Assembly (NCBI GenBank): GCA_946481035.1
Contig: CAMLNK010000121.1
Coordinates: 1-8,659 of the forward strand
Direction of reading: 5' to 3'
Source of the DNA: an uncultured Dyadobacter sp.
GTDB lineage: Bacteria; Bacteroidota; Bacteroidia; Cytophagales; Spirosomataceae
Length of the DNA: 8,659 nt
Made by a program: the position numbers and the translations under genes. This document shows positions 1 through 5,703 of this stretch, piece after piece; the first letter of the stretch is position 1, and the number at the start of each line of letters is the position of its first letter. The notes under the pieces are model-generated. The model was given only the letters and a program-made list of their open reading frames with translations, was not told where the DNA came from and searched no databases.

Positions 1-925
1 TATCGCGCTTGTATTCGGCCAGTTTCTCAACCAGGGCCATGCGGTTTGCCAGCGTTTCGAGCAATTCGCGGTCGAGGTTATCGATTTTGCCACGGATAAT
101 TTCCAGTTGTGACGCGTAGTCGCTGCCATAAGATTCTTTACGAACATGCAGGTCGTGCAGCATTTGTCCTAATGCAGCAGGAGTCAGCTGTTGTGCAGCA
201 TCGGACCATGCCTTATCCGGATCGCGGTGCGATTCGATGATCAGACCATCGTAATGCAAGTCAAGCGCACGCTGAGCGATTTCGTAAAGGTATGCACGCT
301 TTCCAGCCATGTGGCTAGGGTCACCGATAACAGGCAACTGAGGGAAAATCGTTTTCAGTTCGATCGCGATGTTCCACATTGGGGAGTTACGGAATTTGTG
401 CTCCTGTGCGTTAGAGAAACCGCGGTGGATCGCACCGAGTTTTTTCACGCCGGCCTGGTTCAGACGTTCCAGGGCTCCCACCCACAGTTGCAGGTCGGGG
501 TTGACAGGGTTTTTAACCAAAACAGGTACATCAATTCCTTTCAGGGCGTCTGCAAGTTCCTGTACGTTGAATGGGTTCACGGTTGTACGTGCACCAACCC
601 AAAGGATATCAACGCCGTATTTCAATGCCAGTTCGATATGCTGAGGCGTAGCAACTTCCACAGCCACAGGCAGGCCCGTTTGCTGTTTCACCGCTTGCAA
701 CCATGGCAAAGCTGCCTCTCCCATGCCTTCAAAGCTGCCTGGACGAGTTCTCGGTTTCCACACCCCTGCACGGATCACGTGCGCAAATCCTTCCTCTTTG
801 ATCTGGGTTGCGGTTTCTAACATTTGTTCCTCGGTCTCTGCGCTGCAAGGCCCGGCGATTACCAAAGGCTTTCCTTCGGTATTGATCCAACTGCTGAGCG
901 GTAGGATATCTAAAGAAGCATTCAT
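1..925 (-). CDS. Bifunctional DAHP synthase / chorismate mutase (AroQ type), 3' end beyond window
   Basis: The N-terminal domain would condense phosphoenolpyruvate and erythrose 4-phosphate into DAHP, the first shikimate-pathway step; the C-terminal domain would convert chorismate to prephenate. The 308 visible codons start MNASLDILPL. Residues about 18-250 form a class I-beta DAHP synthase: GPCSAE at 25-30, KPRTRPGSFEG near 57-67, VKNPVNPDLQLW near 137-148 and GDPSHMAGKR at 201-210. By spacing against the Thermotoga enzyme, the metal ligands are C27, H205, E231 and D242. From about 270 an AroQ helix begins; R278, R295 and K306 have the spacing of E. coli substrate-binding R11, R28 and K39. 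The family is about 350-370 residues, so roughly 50 residues of mutase lie off the left edge. The fusion order is known in Bacteroidota, where the mutase can also regulate the synthase. The ATG at 925-923 has AAGGA about 13 bases upstream. It is divergent from the proline dehydrogenase gene. No complete promoter was recognised on this strand. Confidence 0.95.
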   Translation of the reverse strand, partial: MNASLDILPLSSWINTEGKPLVIAGPCSAETEEQMLETATQIKEEGFAHVIRAGVWKPRTRPGSFEGMGEAALPWLQAVKQQTGLPVAVEVATPQHIELALKYGVDILWVGARTTVNPFNVQELADALKGIDVPVLVKNPVNPDLQLWVGALERLNQAGVKKLGAIHRGFSNAQEHKFRNSPMWNIAIELKTIFPQLPVIGDPSHMAGKRAYLYEIAQRALDLHYDGLIIESHRDPDKAWSDAAQQLTPAALGQMLHDLHVRKESYGSDYASQLEIIRGKIDNLDRELLETLANRMALVEKLAEYKRD

Positions 926-1005
926 ACTCAAAAACTTGTCCTTAATAAAAAATTGATAATTGTAATATTTTGATCCGGTATTATGCGTATTTCTTCGAAT
1001 GCCCG

Positions 1006-1013
1006 TACATTTG
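1006..1013 (+). promoter_or_regulatory. Candidate Bacteroidota -7 element for proline dehydrogenase
   Basis: TACATTTG matches the Bacteroidota sigma-A -7 consensus TAnnTTTG exactly. It would place the transcription start near 1020 and give a leader of about 94 bases before the ATG at 1114. No good TTG/TTTG -33 element is seen at the expected distance upstream, so the call rests on the -7 box and its position only. Confidence 0.4.
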
Positions 1014-1029
1014 ACCCCATAAAAGTCAA
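1011..1029. promoter_or_regulatory. Operator-like inverted repeat TTGAC-N9-GTCAA
   Basis: Perfect 5-bp arms, TTGAC at 1011-1015 and GTCAA at 1025-1029, are separated by 9 bases. The element overlaps the end of the candidate -7 box and the predicted start of transcription, where a repressor could block RNA polymerase. Arms this short can arise by chance in AT-rich DNA. No regulator gene is in the window. Confidence 0.25.
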
Positions 1030-1113
1030 TCAACTTCTTAATGCGTATTACTTTCTTCCTGTGGTTAGATAATGAATTGTTAAACAGTTACTCAGGAAAA
1101 ACGTACATCAAAA

Positions 1114-2316
1114 ATGGCATATCCGTCACCAAACGACCAAATACCTGTATTTTTTGAAGATACTTCCGTTGCCTTTGCATCCAAATCAGACGCTAAACTA
1201 AGGAAGACATACTGGTTATTCAGCCTTATGAATCAGGCTCGAGTCGTAAATTTAGGCACTTTTTTTATAAAGCTCGCGCTAAAACTTAACTTACCTATAA
1301 AAAATCTCATCCGGGTCACGATTTTTGAACAATTCTGTGGCGGTGAGACGATTAACGACTGCGATGCGACGATCGCCTCCCTGCGCCAGTCGGGCATTGG
1401 AACAATACTGGATTATTCCGTTGAAGGCGAAGATAAAGAAGCCAGTTTCGACGCAACAGCGGCCGAAATCCTCAAAACGATCGACAAGGCGACTGGCTCG
1501 GATACCATTCCTTTTTCTGTATTCAAGATTACCGGCGTAGCGTCGTCGGACCTGCTCGAAAAGGTGCAAAAGAAAGATCAGCTCTCGGAAGAAGAATCCG
1601 CAGCCTTCGAGCGAGCGCGCCAGCGGGTGCAACGCTTGTGCGCACACGCGTACGAGCATAATGTGAGGATATTCATCGACGCCGAAGAAAGCTGGATCCA
1701 GGGTGTGATCGACGACCTGGCCTATGAAATGATGCAGCAGTTCAACCGCGAGCGCCCGATCGTTTACAATACCTACCAGCTCTACCGCCACGAGACGCTC
1801 GAAGCATTGAAGACCGCGTTCCTCGACGCGCGCCAGAAGGGCTACTATGTCGGCGGCAAGCTCGTACGCGGCGCTTACATGGAAAAGGAACGGTTGCGCG
1901 CACGTGAACAGGAGTATTTCAACCCTATTCACACGTCGAAAGAAGCCACCGATGATGATTACAACCACGCGATCGATTTCTGCCTCGACCGCATCGAGCA
2001 CATTTCGATCTGCCTCGGAACGCACAATGAATACAGCTCCCAGTATTGTGCCCTCAAAATGCAGAAGCTCGGCATCGAACGCAACGACGACCGGATCTGG
2101 TTCGCGCAGCTGCTTGGCATGAGCGATAATATCTCCTTCAACCTGGCTAAGGCCGGCTATAATGTGGCCAAATATGTCCCTTACGGGCCTATCGATGCGG
2201 TACTGCCGTATCTGATCCGCCGCGCCGAGGAAAACACTTCCATCGCAGGCCAGAGCAGCCGTGAGTTTTTGTTAGTTAAAAGTGAATTGAAGAGAAGAGG
2301 AATCGGTTCTTTATAA
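1114..2316 (+). CDS. Proline dehydrogenase (FAD-dependent, monofunctional)
   Basis: The enzyme oxidises L-proline to 1-pyrroline-5-carboxylate with FAD, passing electrons to the respiratory quinone pool; it is the first step of proline catabolism. The 400-residue product shows PRODH barrel motifs in order: GTILDYSVEG at 96-105, FKITG at 137-141, IDAEESW at 188-194, YNTYQLYR at 218-225, KLVRGAYM at 249-256, GTHNE at 302-306, AQLLGMSD at 331-338 and a C-terminal segment from YVPYGP (354-359) to ENTS (373-376). R369 and R370 in that segment match the arginine pair that binds the proline carboxylate in E. coli PutA. There is no P5C dehydrogenase domain, so it is the short monofunctional form, with length normal for Bacteroidota. 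The ATG sits in an A-rich leader with AGGA about 16 bases upstream. The first 200 bases or so look AT-richer than the rest. lspA follows 51 bases downstream on the same strand, possibly co-transcribed. Confidence 0.95.
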   Translation: MAYPSPNDQIPVFFEDTSVAFASKSDAKLRKTYWLFSLMNQARVVNLGTFFIKLALKLNLPIKNLIRVTIFEQFCGGETINDCDATIASLRQSGIGTILDYSVEGEDKEASFDATAAEILKTIDKATGSDTIPFSVFKITGVASSDLLEKVQKKDQLSEEESAAFERARQRVQRLCAHAYEHNVRIFIDAEESWIQGVIDDLAYEMMQQFNRERPIVYNTYQLYRHETLEALKTAFLDARQKGYYVGGKLVRGAYMEKERLRAREQEYFNPIHTSKEATDDDYNHAIDFCLDRIEHISICLGTHNEYSSQYCALKMQKLGIERNDDRIWFAQLLGMSDNISFNLAKAGYNVAKYVPYGPIDAVLPYLIRRAEENTSIAGQSSREFLLVKSELKRRGIGSL

Positions 2317-2330
2317 GTAAGTTATTACTT
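2315..2330 (+). other. Small hairpin at the proline dehydrogenase stop codon
   Basis: AAGTAA-GTTA-TTACTT is a perfect 6-bp inverted repeat with a 4-base loop; its left arm begins in the TAA stop. Its AT-rich stem is weak and it is followed by TCGC, not a T run, so it is unlikely to be an efficient terminator. Read-through into lspA is therefore plausible. Confidence 0.3.
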
Positions 2331-2367
2331 TCGCATTCCCAAATTTGTCAATTGTATTAAAAACCGA

Positions 2368-3129
2368 ATGAACCAATCCAAAAATCCAACCCCTTACCTA
2401 CTTCTCAGCGTACTCCTTATCGGGATTGATCAGGCTTCCAAATTGCTGGTTCATCAATACATGCAACCCGGTTTTTCAGGACAGATCGCGCTGATCGGGG
2501 ATTGGTTGAAATTGCATTATGTACTGAACCCCGGCATGGCCTTCGGCATGCAGCTCGGGCACGAATACGGTAAATTGTTCCTGACATTGTTCCGCCTCGT
2601 GGCCATGGTCGCGATCGGCGGCTATATGATCCACCTGGCACGCGCAGGCGCCTCCAAAGGCCTCCTTTGGGCGCTGGCTATGATCCTCGCCGGAGCGGTA
2701 GGTAATGTCATCGACAGTACTTTCTACGGCGTGCTGCTCGGCAATGCGCCTTACGGCTCCCCTACCCCATGGTTTCATGGCCAGGTGATCGACATGATCT
2801 TCGTCGATTTCTGGGAAGGTTTTATTCCCGACTGGGTACCGGTGTGGGGCGGGCAGTATTATTCCACGCCGATCTTTAATATTGCCGATTCCTGCATTTT
2901 CCTCGGTGTTTGCAGCATTCTGATATTCCAGGGAAGTTTCCACGCCCATGGGCCCGAAGATGGGGAAAAGGAGGAAAGGGAGGATGGAGAAAGGGAGGAA
3001 GGGAGTGATGCTTTGCGAGGCTCTTCTTCAACGGAAATTACGGCGACTGAAACTGATCCGCGAAATGATATTCCGACACCTACCTCGACAGAGGAGGAAG
3101 AGGATGAAAATAAAAAAGAGAGCATTTAG
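2368..3129 (+). CDS. lspA: Lipoprotein signal peptidase (signal peptidase II) with acidic C-terminal tail
   Basis: LspA is the inner-membrane aspartyl protease that removes the signal peptide of diacylglyceryl-modified prolipoproteins just before the lipidated cysteine. The four expected membrane segments fall at about 10-28, 70-90, 95-115 and 168-188. Conserved blocks are IGIDQASK with D21, NPGMAFG from N54, GAVGNVID with D116, and FNIAD with D174. D116 and D174 align with the catalytic pair D102/D129 of Bacillus subtilis LspA. A serine follows GNVID where many families have arginine; as I recall, this is common in Bacteroidota. The stretch at about 120-168 is a long loop, also usual there. 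Residues about 195-253 are an unusual charged tail: about 22 of 59 residues are Asp or Glu, including two tandem five-residue repeats at 203-212. No function is assigned to the tail, which should lie on the cytoplasmic side if the four-helix topology holds. The ATG has an A-rich leader. The stop codon lies inside a terminator. Confidence 0.95.
   Translation: MNQSKNPTPYLLLSVLLIGIDQASKLLVHQYMQPGFSGQIALIGDWLKLHYVLNPGMAFGMQLGHEYGKLFLTLFRLVAMVAIGGYMIHLARAGASKGLLWALAMILAGAVGNVIDSTFYGVLLGNAPYGSPTPWFHGQVIDMIFVDFWEGFIPDWVPVWGGQYYSTPIFNIADSCIFLGVCSILIFQGSFHAHGPEDGEKEEREDGEREEGSDALRGSSSTEITATETDPRNDIPTPTSTEEEEDENKKESI
2974..3003 (+). repeat. 15-bp tandem repeat in a purine-only tract, within lspA
   Basis: GAAAGGGAGGATGGA (2974-2988) is followed directly by GAAAGGGAGGAAGGG (2989-3003), with 13 of 15 bases identical. 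In frame they encode EREDG and EREEG. The repeats lie in a tract, 2962-3005, that is all purine on the plus strand except for one T at 2985. Slippage in such a tract could explain how the acidic tail of LspA grew. Confidence 0.6.
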
Positions 3130-3140
3130 CTCTCTTTTTT
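3112..3140. terminator. Bidirectional intrinsic terminator between convergent genes
   Basis: GAGAGC (3118-3123), a 5-base loop ATTTA and GCTCTC (3129-3134) form a perfect stem, extended by A6 (3112-3117) pairing with T6 (3135-3140). Both strands show a hairpin followed by a T run, so it can end lspA from the left and the gene at 3159-4757 from the right. The lspA stop codon TAG (3127-3129) spans the loop and the first stem base. Confidence 0.85.
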
Positions 3141-3158
3141 TGTAGGTATACTTTCGGA

Positions 3159-4757
3159 TCAGTTCTCGTCTTTGGTGTAGGGGACGAAATCTTTGAATGT
3201 CTTTTTAATCGCTGCGTCTGTGCCTTCCTTCTTGTTTTCCCAGTTAGCGTCGAGCTCCAATGCTACGAGGCCGCTGAGGTTCATGAGTGTTTTAAATTCA
3301 TCGAGCTTTCTGATGAAGTCAGGCTGCCGGCGGGCCGATTTCTGGCCCCATTCGCGTGCAAATACATCGCCCTTGTTCTGCAATTCATTTTTCTTCTGCA
3401 TTACATAGTTGAAACGGTCGAGCAAGCCGTTTACCGACTTTCCGATTACTTCCGTCGCTTCCAATGTACCAACGGTAGCTACTGTTGTACCACCAATCGT
3501 CGTGATATATCCGCGGGCTTCCGGTTCCTTGGCAATTACCGGAGCAAGGCCCGTTGTGGCACCGAGCGAAGCATTTAGCAAAGATCTGCTGCGTTTACCC
3601 TTTTTAGCACGGGTATAGGCCTTTTTCAGCTGCTGCTCCTTCTCTGTCATCTGCTCGATAAGGCCCCACGCATTCACGAGTGCGCCCCGGTACAGGTTAT
3701 ACACGTACGTATCGCGCAAGCTCTCGTCGATCGTGTTTTTAATCACAAACTTCACTGTACGCTCTTTTTTATTCTGGGCCTTATCCAGTACGTAAAAAGT
3801 GATGTTGAACGCCAGCGTATCGAATGGATCTTTCACAAAGTCATAACCCGGCTCCCAGATGAACTCATAGCTGGTCGGCGTGTTTTTCACCAATGCGCTT
3901 TGTGGTACCTTTTTGTTTTCCGAGATGAAATTGAAAGCAGTAATGTCATCTTCTCCATTCGGGTCGGAAAGCGTGAAGCGCAGGTTAATGCGGTTGTTTT
4001 CGGCGCTGCGGATCACAGACTGCTGCGGGATAATGGTAAAATCAGGTGCGAGGTCCATCTGCGTGATGTCGAGTTTCAGACGTCCTTTTGTACGCGCCTT
4101 GGAGGGTTGGTCTTCGACGTAAAACTCCATGTAACGTGCTCCCTTTTTGAGAATGCCGAACTGCGTCACCGATGGGTCCCAGGTAATCTCCCCCGCGGCC
4201 GACAATTTCATTCCCTCAGGCATTTCTTCCAGAATGGGTACGAACACGATCGGGTCACCGTCGGGGTCCCGCACCGCGCCCATATCGATCTTGTAAACGT
4301 TCTGGGTTTTGTACTGCACATAGAATGGTTGCAGCTCATCGACCTGCGGTGGCCGGTTCACGTGGTTTACTTTGAAGACGATTTCCCGTGACGCATTTTC
4401 GCCGGCGCTATTTTGTGCTTCAAATACTACGGGGAATGACTTGGTGGTGTTAATGCGGTCGGCGATATCGAAGCCGGGCGTCCACACGAAATGACCGGTA
4501 GAGTCGAACTTCATATCCTTTATCAGGCCGCTCGCCACCGAATACCTTAACGAATCGCTCTTCCCTCCCTTGGCCTGCAAATGAAAATTGATCTCTTTCC
4601 CTTCATACAGTACATTCCATTCCGCTTCCGCCGGGAAAACAAGTTGCAAGGGGCTCGTTGAGGTATTATTCTTCATATTATCCTGCCCCTGTGCCCTCAG
4701 TACTACAAAAACGGGTATCAGAAGTATCAGTATTTTATGAATTTTTCTTGTTAGCAT
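3159..4757 (-). CDS. Secreted protein with three Ig/cadherin-like repeats and unrecognised C-terminal region
   Basis: Specific function not recognised. The 532-residue product opens with a signal peptide (basic start, hydrophobic core about 8-20, likely cleavage near AQG-Q at 22-25), so it should be exported. Residues about 38-132, 135-232 and 236-341 look like three tandem Ig/cadherin-type beta domains, each with a W-x-P turn: WTPGFDIAD at 92-100, WDPSVTQFG at 193-201 and WEPGYDFVKD at 301-310. The second carries RDPDGDP at 163-169, a typical cadherin/He_PIG calcium-type motif. Residues 342-390 look helical and very lysine-rich. Residues 391-440 are rich in Gly, Ala and Thr and largely uncharged, with GATTG and GGTTVATVG, followed by more predicted helix. 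Three D(S/T)(hydrophobic or T) sites, at D68, D85 and D313, fit the Bacteroidota O-glycosylation motif. I see no type IX secretion C-terminal domain and no lipobox. The gene is convergent with lspA and downstream of the bamA-skp-skp cluster, but a strong terminator separates them, so it is probably its own unit. Confidence 0.85.
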   Translation of the reverse strand: MLTRKIHKILILLIPVFVVLRAQGQDNMKNNTSTSPLQLVFPAEAEWNVLYEGKEINFHLQAKGGKSDSLRYSVASGLIKDMKFDSTGHFVWTPGFDIADRINTTKSFPVVFEAQNSAGENASREIVFKVNHVNRPPQVDELQPFYVQYKTQNVYKIDMGAVRDPDGDPIVFVPILEEMPEGMKLSAAGEITWDPSVTQFGILKKGARYMEFYVEDQPSKARTKGRLKLDITQMDLAPDFTIIPQQSVIRSAENNRINLRFTLSDPNGEDDITAFNFISENKKVPQSALVKNTPTSYEFIWEPGYDFVKDPFDTLAFNITFYVLDKAQNKKERTVKFVIKNTIDESLRDTYVYNLYRGALVNAWGLIEQMTEKEQQLKKAYTRAKKGKRSRSLLNASLGATTGLAPVIAKEPEARGYITTIGGTTVATVGTLEATEVIGKSVNGLLDRFNYVMQKKNELQNKGDVFAREWGQKSARRQPDFIRKLDEFKTLMNLSGLVALELDANWENKKEGTDAAIKKTFKDFVPYTKDEN

Positions 4758-4810
4758 AACATCAAAAATATAATTAATTCCATGGGTGACAGAATACTTT
4801 GATCTTAACG

Positions 4811-4818
4811 CAAAACTA
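4811..4818 (-). promoter_or_regulatory. Candidate -7 element for the Ig-repeat gene
   Basis: On the minus strand this reads TAGTTTTG, an exact match to TAnnTTTG. It would start transcription near 4804 and leave a leader of about 47 bases before the ATG at 4757. A second match, TATTTTTG at 4763-4770, is so close to the ATG that it would give a nearly leaderless transcript, so I prefer the first. No clear -33 element is visible for either. Confidence 0.35.
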
Positions 4819-4861
4819 GTAAATCCTGTATAGAATGCCCTGCGATTAGTTGCAAAAATGA

Positions 4862-4889
4862 AATCCGCAAAAGCATGTGTCCGCGGATT
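4862..4889. repeat. Inverted repeat AATCCGC-N14-GCGGATT in non-coding DNA
   Basis: Perfect 7-bp arms at 4862-4868 and 4883-4889 surround 14 bases. On the minus strand the right-hand arm is followed by TTCATTTTTG, which is only mildly T-rich. It could be a weak second terminator behind the skp genes or an operator upstream of the Ig-repeat gene. The 278-bp gap 4758-5035 otherwise holds only the terminator and candidate promoters listed here. Confidence 0.3.
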
Positions 4890-4971
4890 AAATCAGTTTG
4901 TACTTTTCAAATACGGCCTTCCGGACGGGTTTATGAATAAAGCAAGTCAAGTATTTACGAATGCCCAAAGC

Positions 4972-5015
4972 AAAAACCGGAACGCAATCCTTTTTAAGAC
5001 TGCGCTCCGGTTTTT
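4972..5015 (-). terminator. Intrinsic terminator of the bamA-skp-skp cluster
   Basis: AAAAACCGGA-A-CGCA (4972-4986) pairs with TGCG-C-TCCGGTTTTT (5001-5015), giving a 15-position stem with one A/C mismatch and a 14-base loop. On the minus strand the stem ends in TTTTT, about 20 bases past the stop of the second skp gene. The structure is near-symmetric and could also act on the plus strand, but no plus-strand gene needs it. Confidence 0.85.
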
Positions 5016-5035
5016 AAAGTTCAATATTTACCTTA

Positions 5036-5692
5036 TTATTTTTTCTTCGGGGTTGTTGCCGGAGTGGTAGCAGGCGTTGTTGCCGGTTTGGTAGCAGGCT
5101 TAACAGCAGGGGTTGTTGCTGCCGGTGCCGCTGCTTCTACTTTGTCAGGATCAACTCCCAATTTGCGAAGAATCAGATTGGTTGCATTGTTTTCTTCAGA
5201 CGCTGCGAACAGAATGATAGGTGTTGTTCCTGCACCTGCATCCATGTTCAGGATGTACAGGAAGCCGCTTTCCTTACCTACTTCCTGGATCGCGTTGTTC
5301 ACTTTCGTCAGGATCGGTTCGAGCAACTGCTGTTGTTTCGTTTGCAGGGAAGTCTGCGCGTTGTTACGCATTTCTTCGATGCGGGTTGAAAGGTTTTGAA
5401 GTTCTTTCTCTTTATCAGCGCGGATCACGTCGGTCATGTTCGCACCGTTTTTCTGATATGCCTCGTATTTCTCCTGAGCCTCTTTGTAAGTCTCCCCGAT
5501 CGCTTTGTCCAACTGCGCTTTGGTAACTTCCAGCTGGTTTTGCATCACTTTCGCTTCCGGCAATTTGCCGATTATATAGTCGACATTCGTGTAACCTATT
5601 TTAGTAGGCCCGCCTGCCGGGGTAGTCTGGGCTAAGAGAGGGGTGGTGATTATGGTCATCACGACCAGAATAGCCATCAGTTTTTGTTTCAT
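5036..5692 (-). CDS. OmpH/Skp-family periplasmic chaperone, second paralog
   Basis: Skp-type chaperones are trimers that hold unfolded outer-membrane proteins in the periplasm until BamA inserts them. The 218-residue product has a signal peptide (MKQKL start, hydrophobic to about 20, likely cleavage at LLA-Q). It then shows the family's beta start KIGYTNVDYI at 31-40, a long charged coiled-coil region at about 45-130 forming the tentacle, and the returning part with LLEPILTKVNNAI, FLYILNMD and ILRKLGVDP at 123-182. Residues 186-218 are an Ala/Pro/Thr/Lys tail ending in KKK, absent from E. coli Skp, which is about 161 residues as a precursor. The ATG is 11 bases after the stop of the upstream paralog, so the two are surely co-transcribed. 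The tail is encoded by imperfect DNA repeats. I cannot tell which paralog carries the main chaperone role. Confidence 0.9.
   Translation of the reverse strand: MKQKLMAILVVMTIITTPLLAQTTPAGGPTKIGYTNVDYIIGKLPEAKVMQNQLEVTKAQLDKAIGETYKEAQEKYEAYQKNGANMTDVIRADKEKELQNLSTRIEEMRNNAQTSLQTKQQQLLEPILTKVNNAIQEVGKESGFLYILNMDAGAGTTPIILFAASEENNATNLILRKLGVDPDKVEAAAPAATTPAVKPATKPATTPATTPATTPKKK
5055..5102 (-). repeat. 24-bp imperfect tandem repeat encoding the Pro/Thr/Ala tail
   Basis: Plus-strand copies at 5055-5078 and 5079-5102 share GTTGCCGG..TGGTAGCAGGC and differ at a few positions. Each is made of two related 12-base units; degenerate units continue to about 5125. Translated on the minus strand they give four-residue units such as TPAT and KPAT near residues 195-215 of the second Skp paralog. 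Confidence 0.6.
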
Positions 5693-5703
5693 TGCTTTGT
5701 TAC

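Larger units (their letters stand above)
983..1049. repeat. Short direct repeat in the divergent intergenic region
   Basis: The 9-mer ATGCGTATT occurs at 983-991 and again at 1041-1049, 58 bases apart. Both copies are followed within a few bases by CTTC, so the similarity is slightly longer than the exact match. The rest of this 188-bp region (926-1113) is AT-rich, and I see no RNA gene or small ORF in it. The repeat could be a pair of regulator sites or chance. Confidence 0.3.

Noticed and set aside
191..820. Plus-strand open frame of 209 codons near the left edge
   Set aside because: It is antisense to the DAHP synthase/chorismate mutase, whose motifs are continuous on the minus strand through this region.
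926..1113. Leader peptide or riboswitch ahead of the DAHP synthase
   Set aside because: I found no short ORF rich in aromatic codons, no T-box-like element and no terminator/antiterminator pair in the 188 bases.
1291..2025. Long minus-strand open frame (244 codons) opposite proline dehydrogenase
   Set aside because: The plus strand carries a complete enzyme with all family motifs. The antisense translation shows no recognisable domain and arises from codon bias of the real gene.
2948..3145. Overlapping strongly basic 65-codon frame inside the lspA tail
   Set aside because: A purine-rich tract read in another frame gives Lys/Arg/Gly automatically. The frame runs into the terminator and encodes no known domain.
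3900..4391. Plus-strand 163-codon frame opposite the Ig-repeat gene
   Set aside because: It is antisense to a continuous secreted protein with signal peptide and repeated domains; the translation is unrecognisable.
4858..5070. Plus-strand 70-codon frame in the 278-bp intergenic region
   Set aside because: It runs through the terminator at 4972-5015 and into the 3' end of the second skp gene, has no good leader, and its translation looks random.
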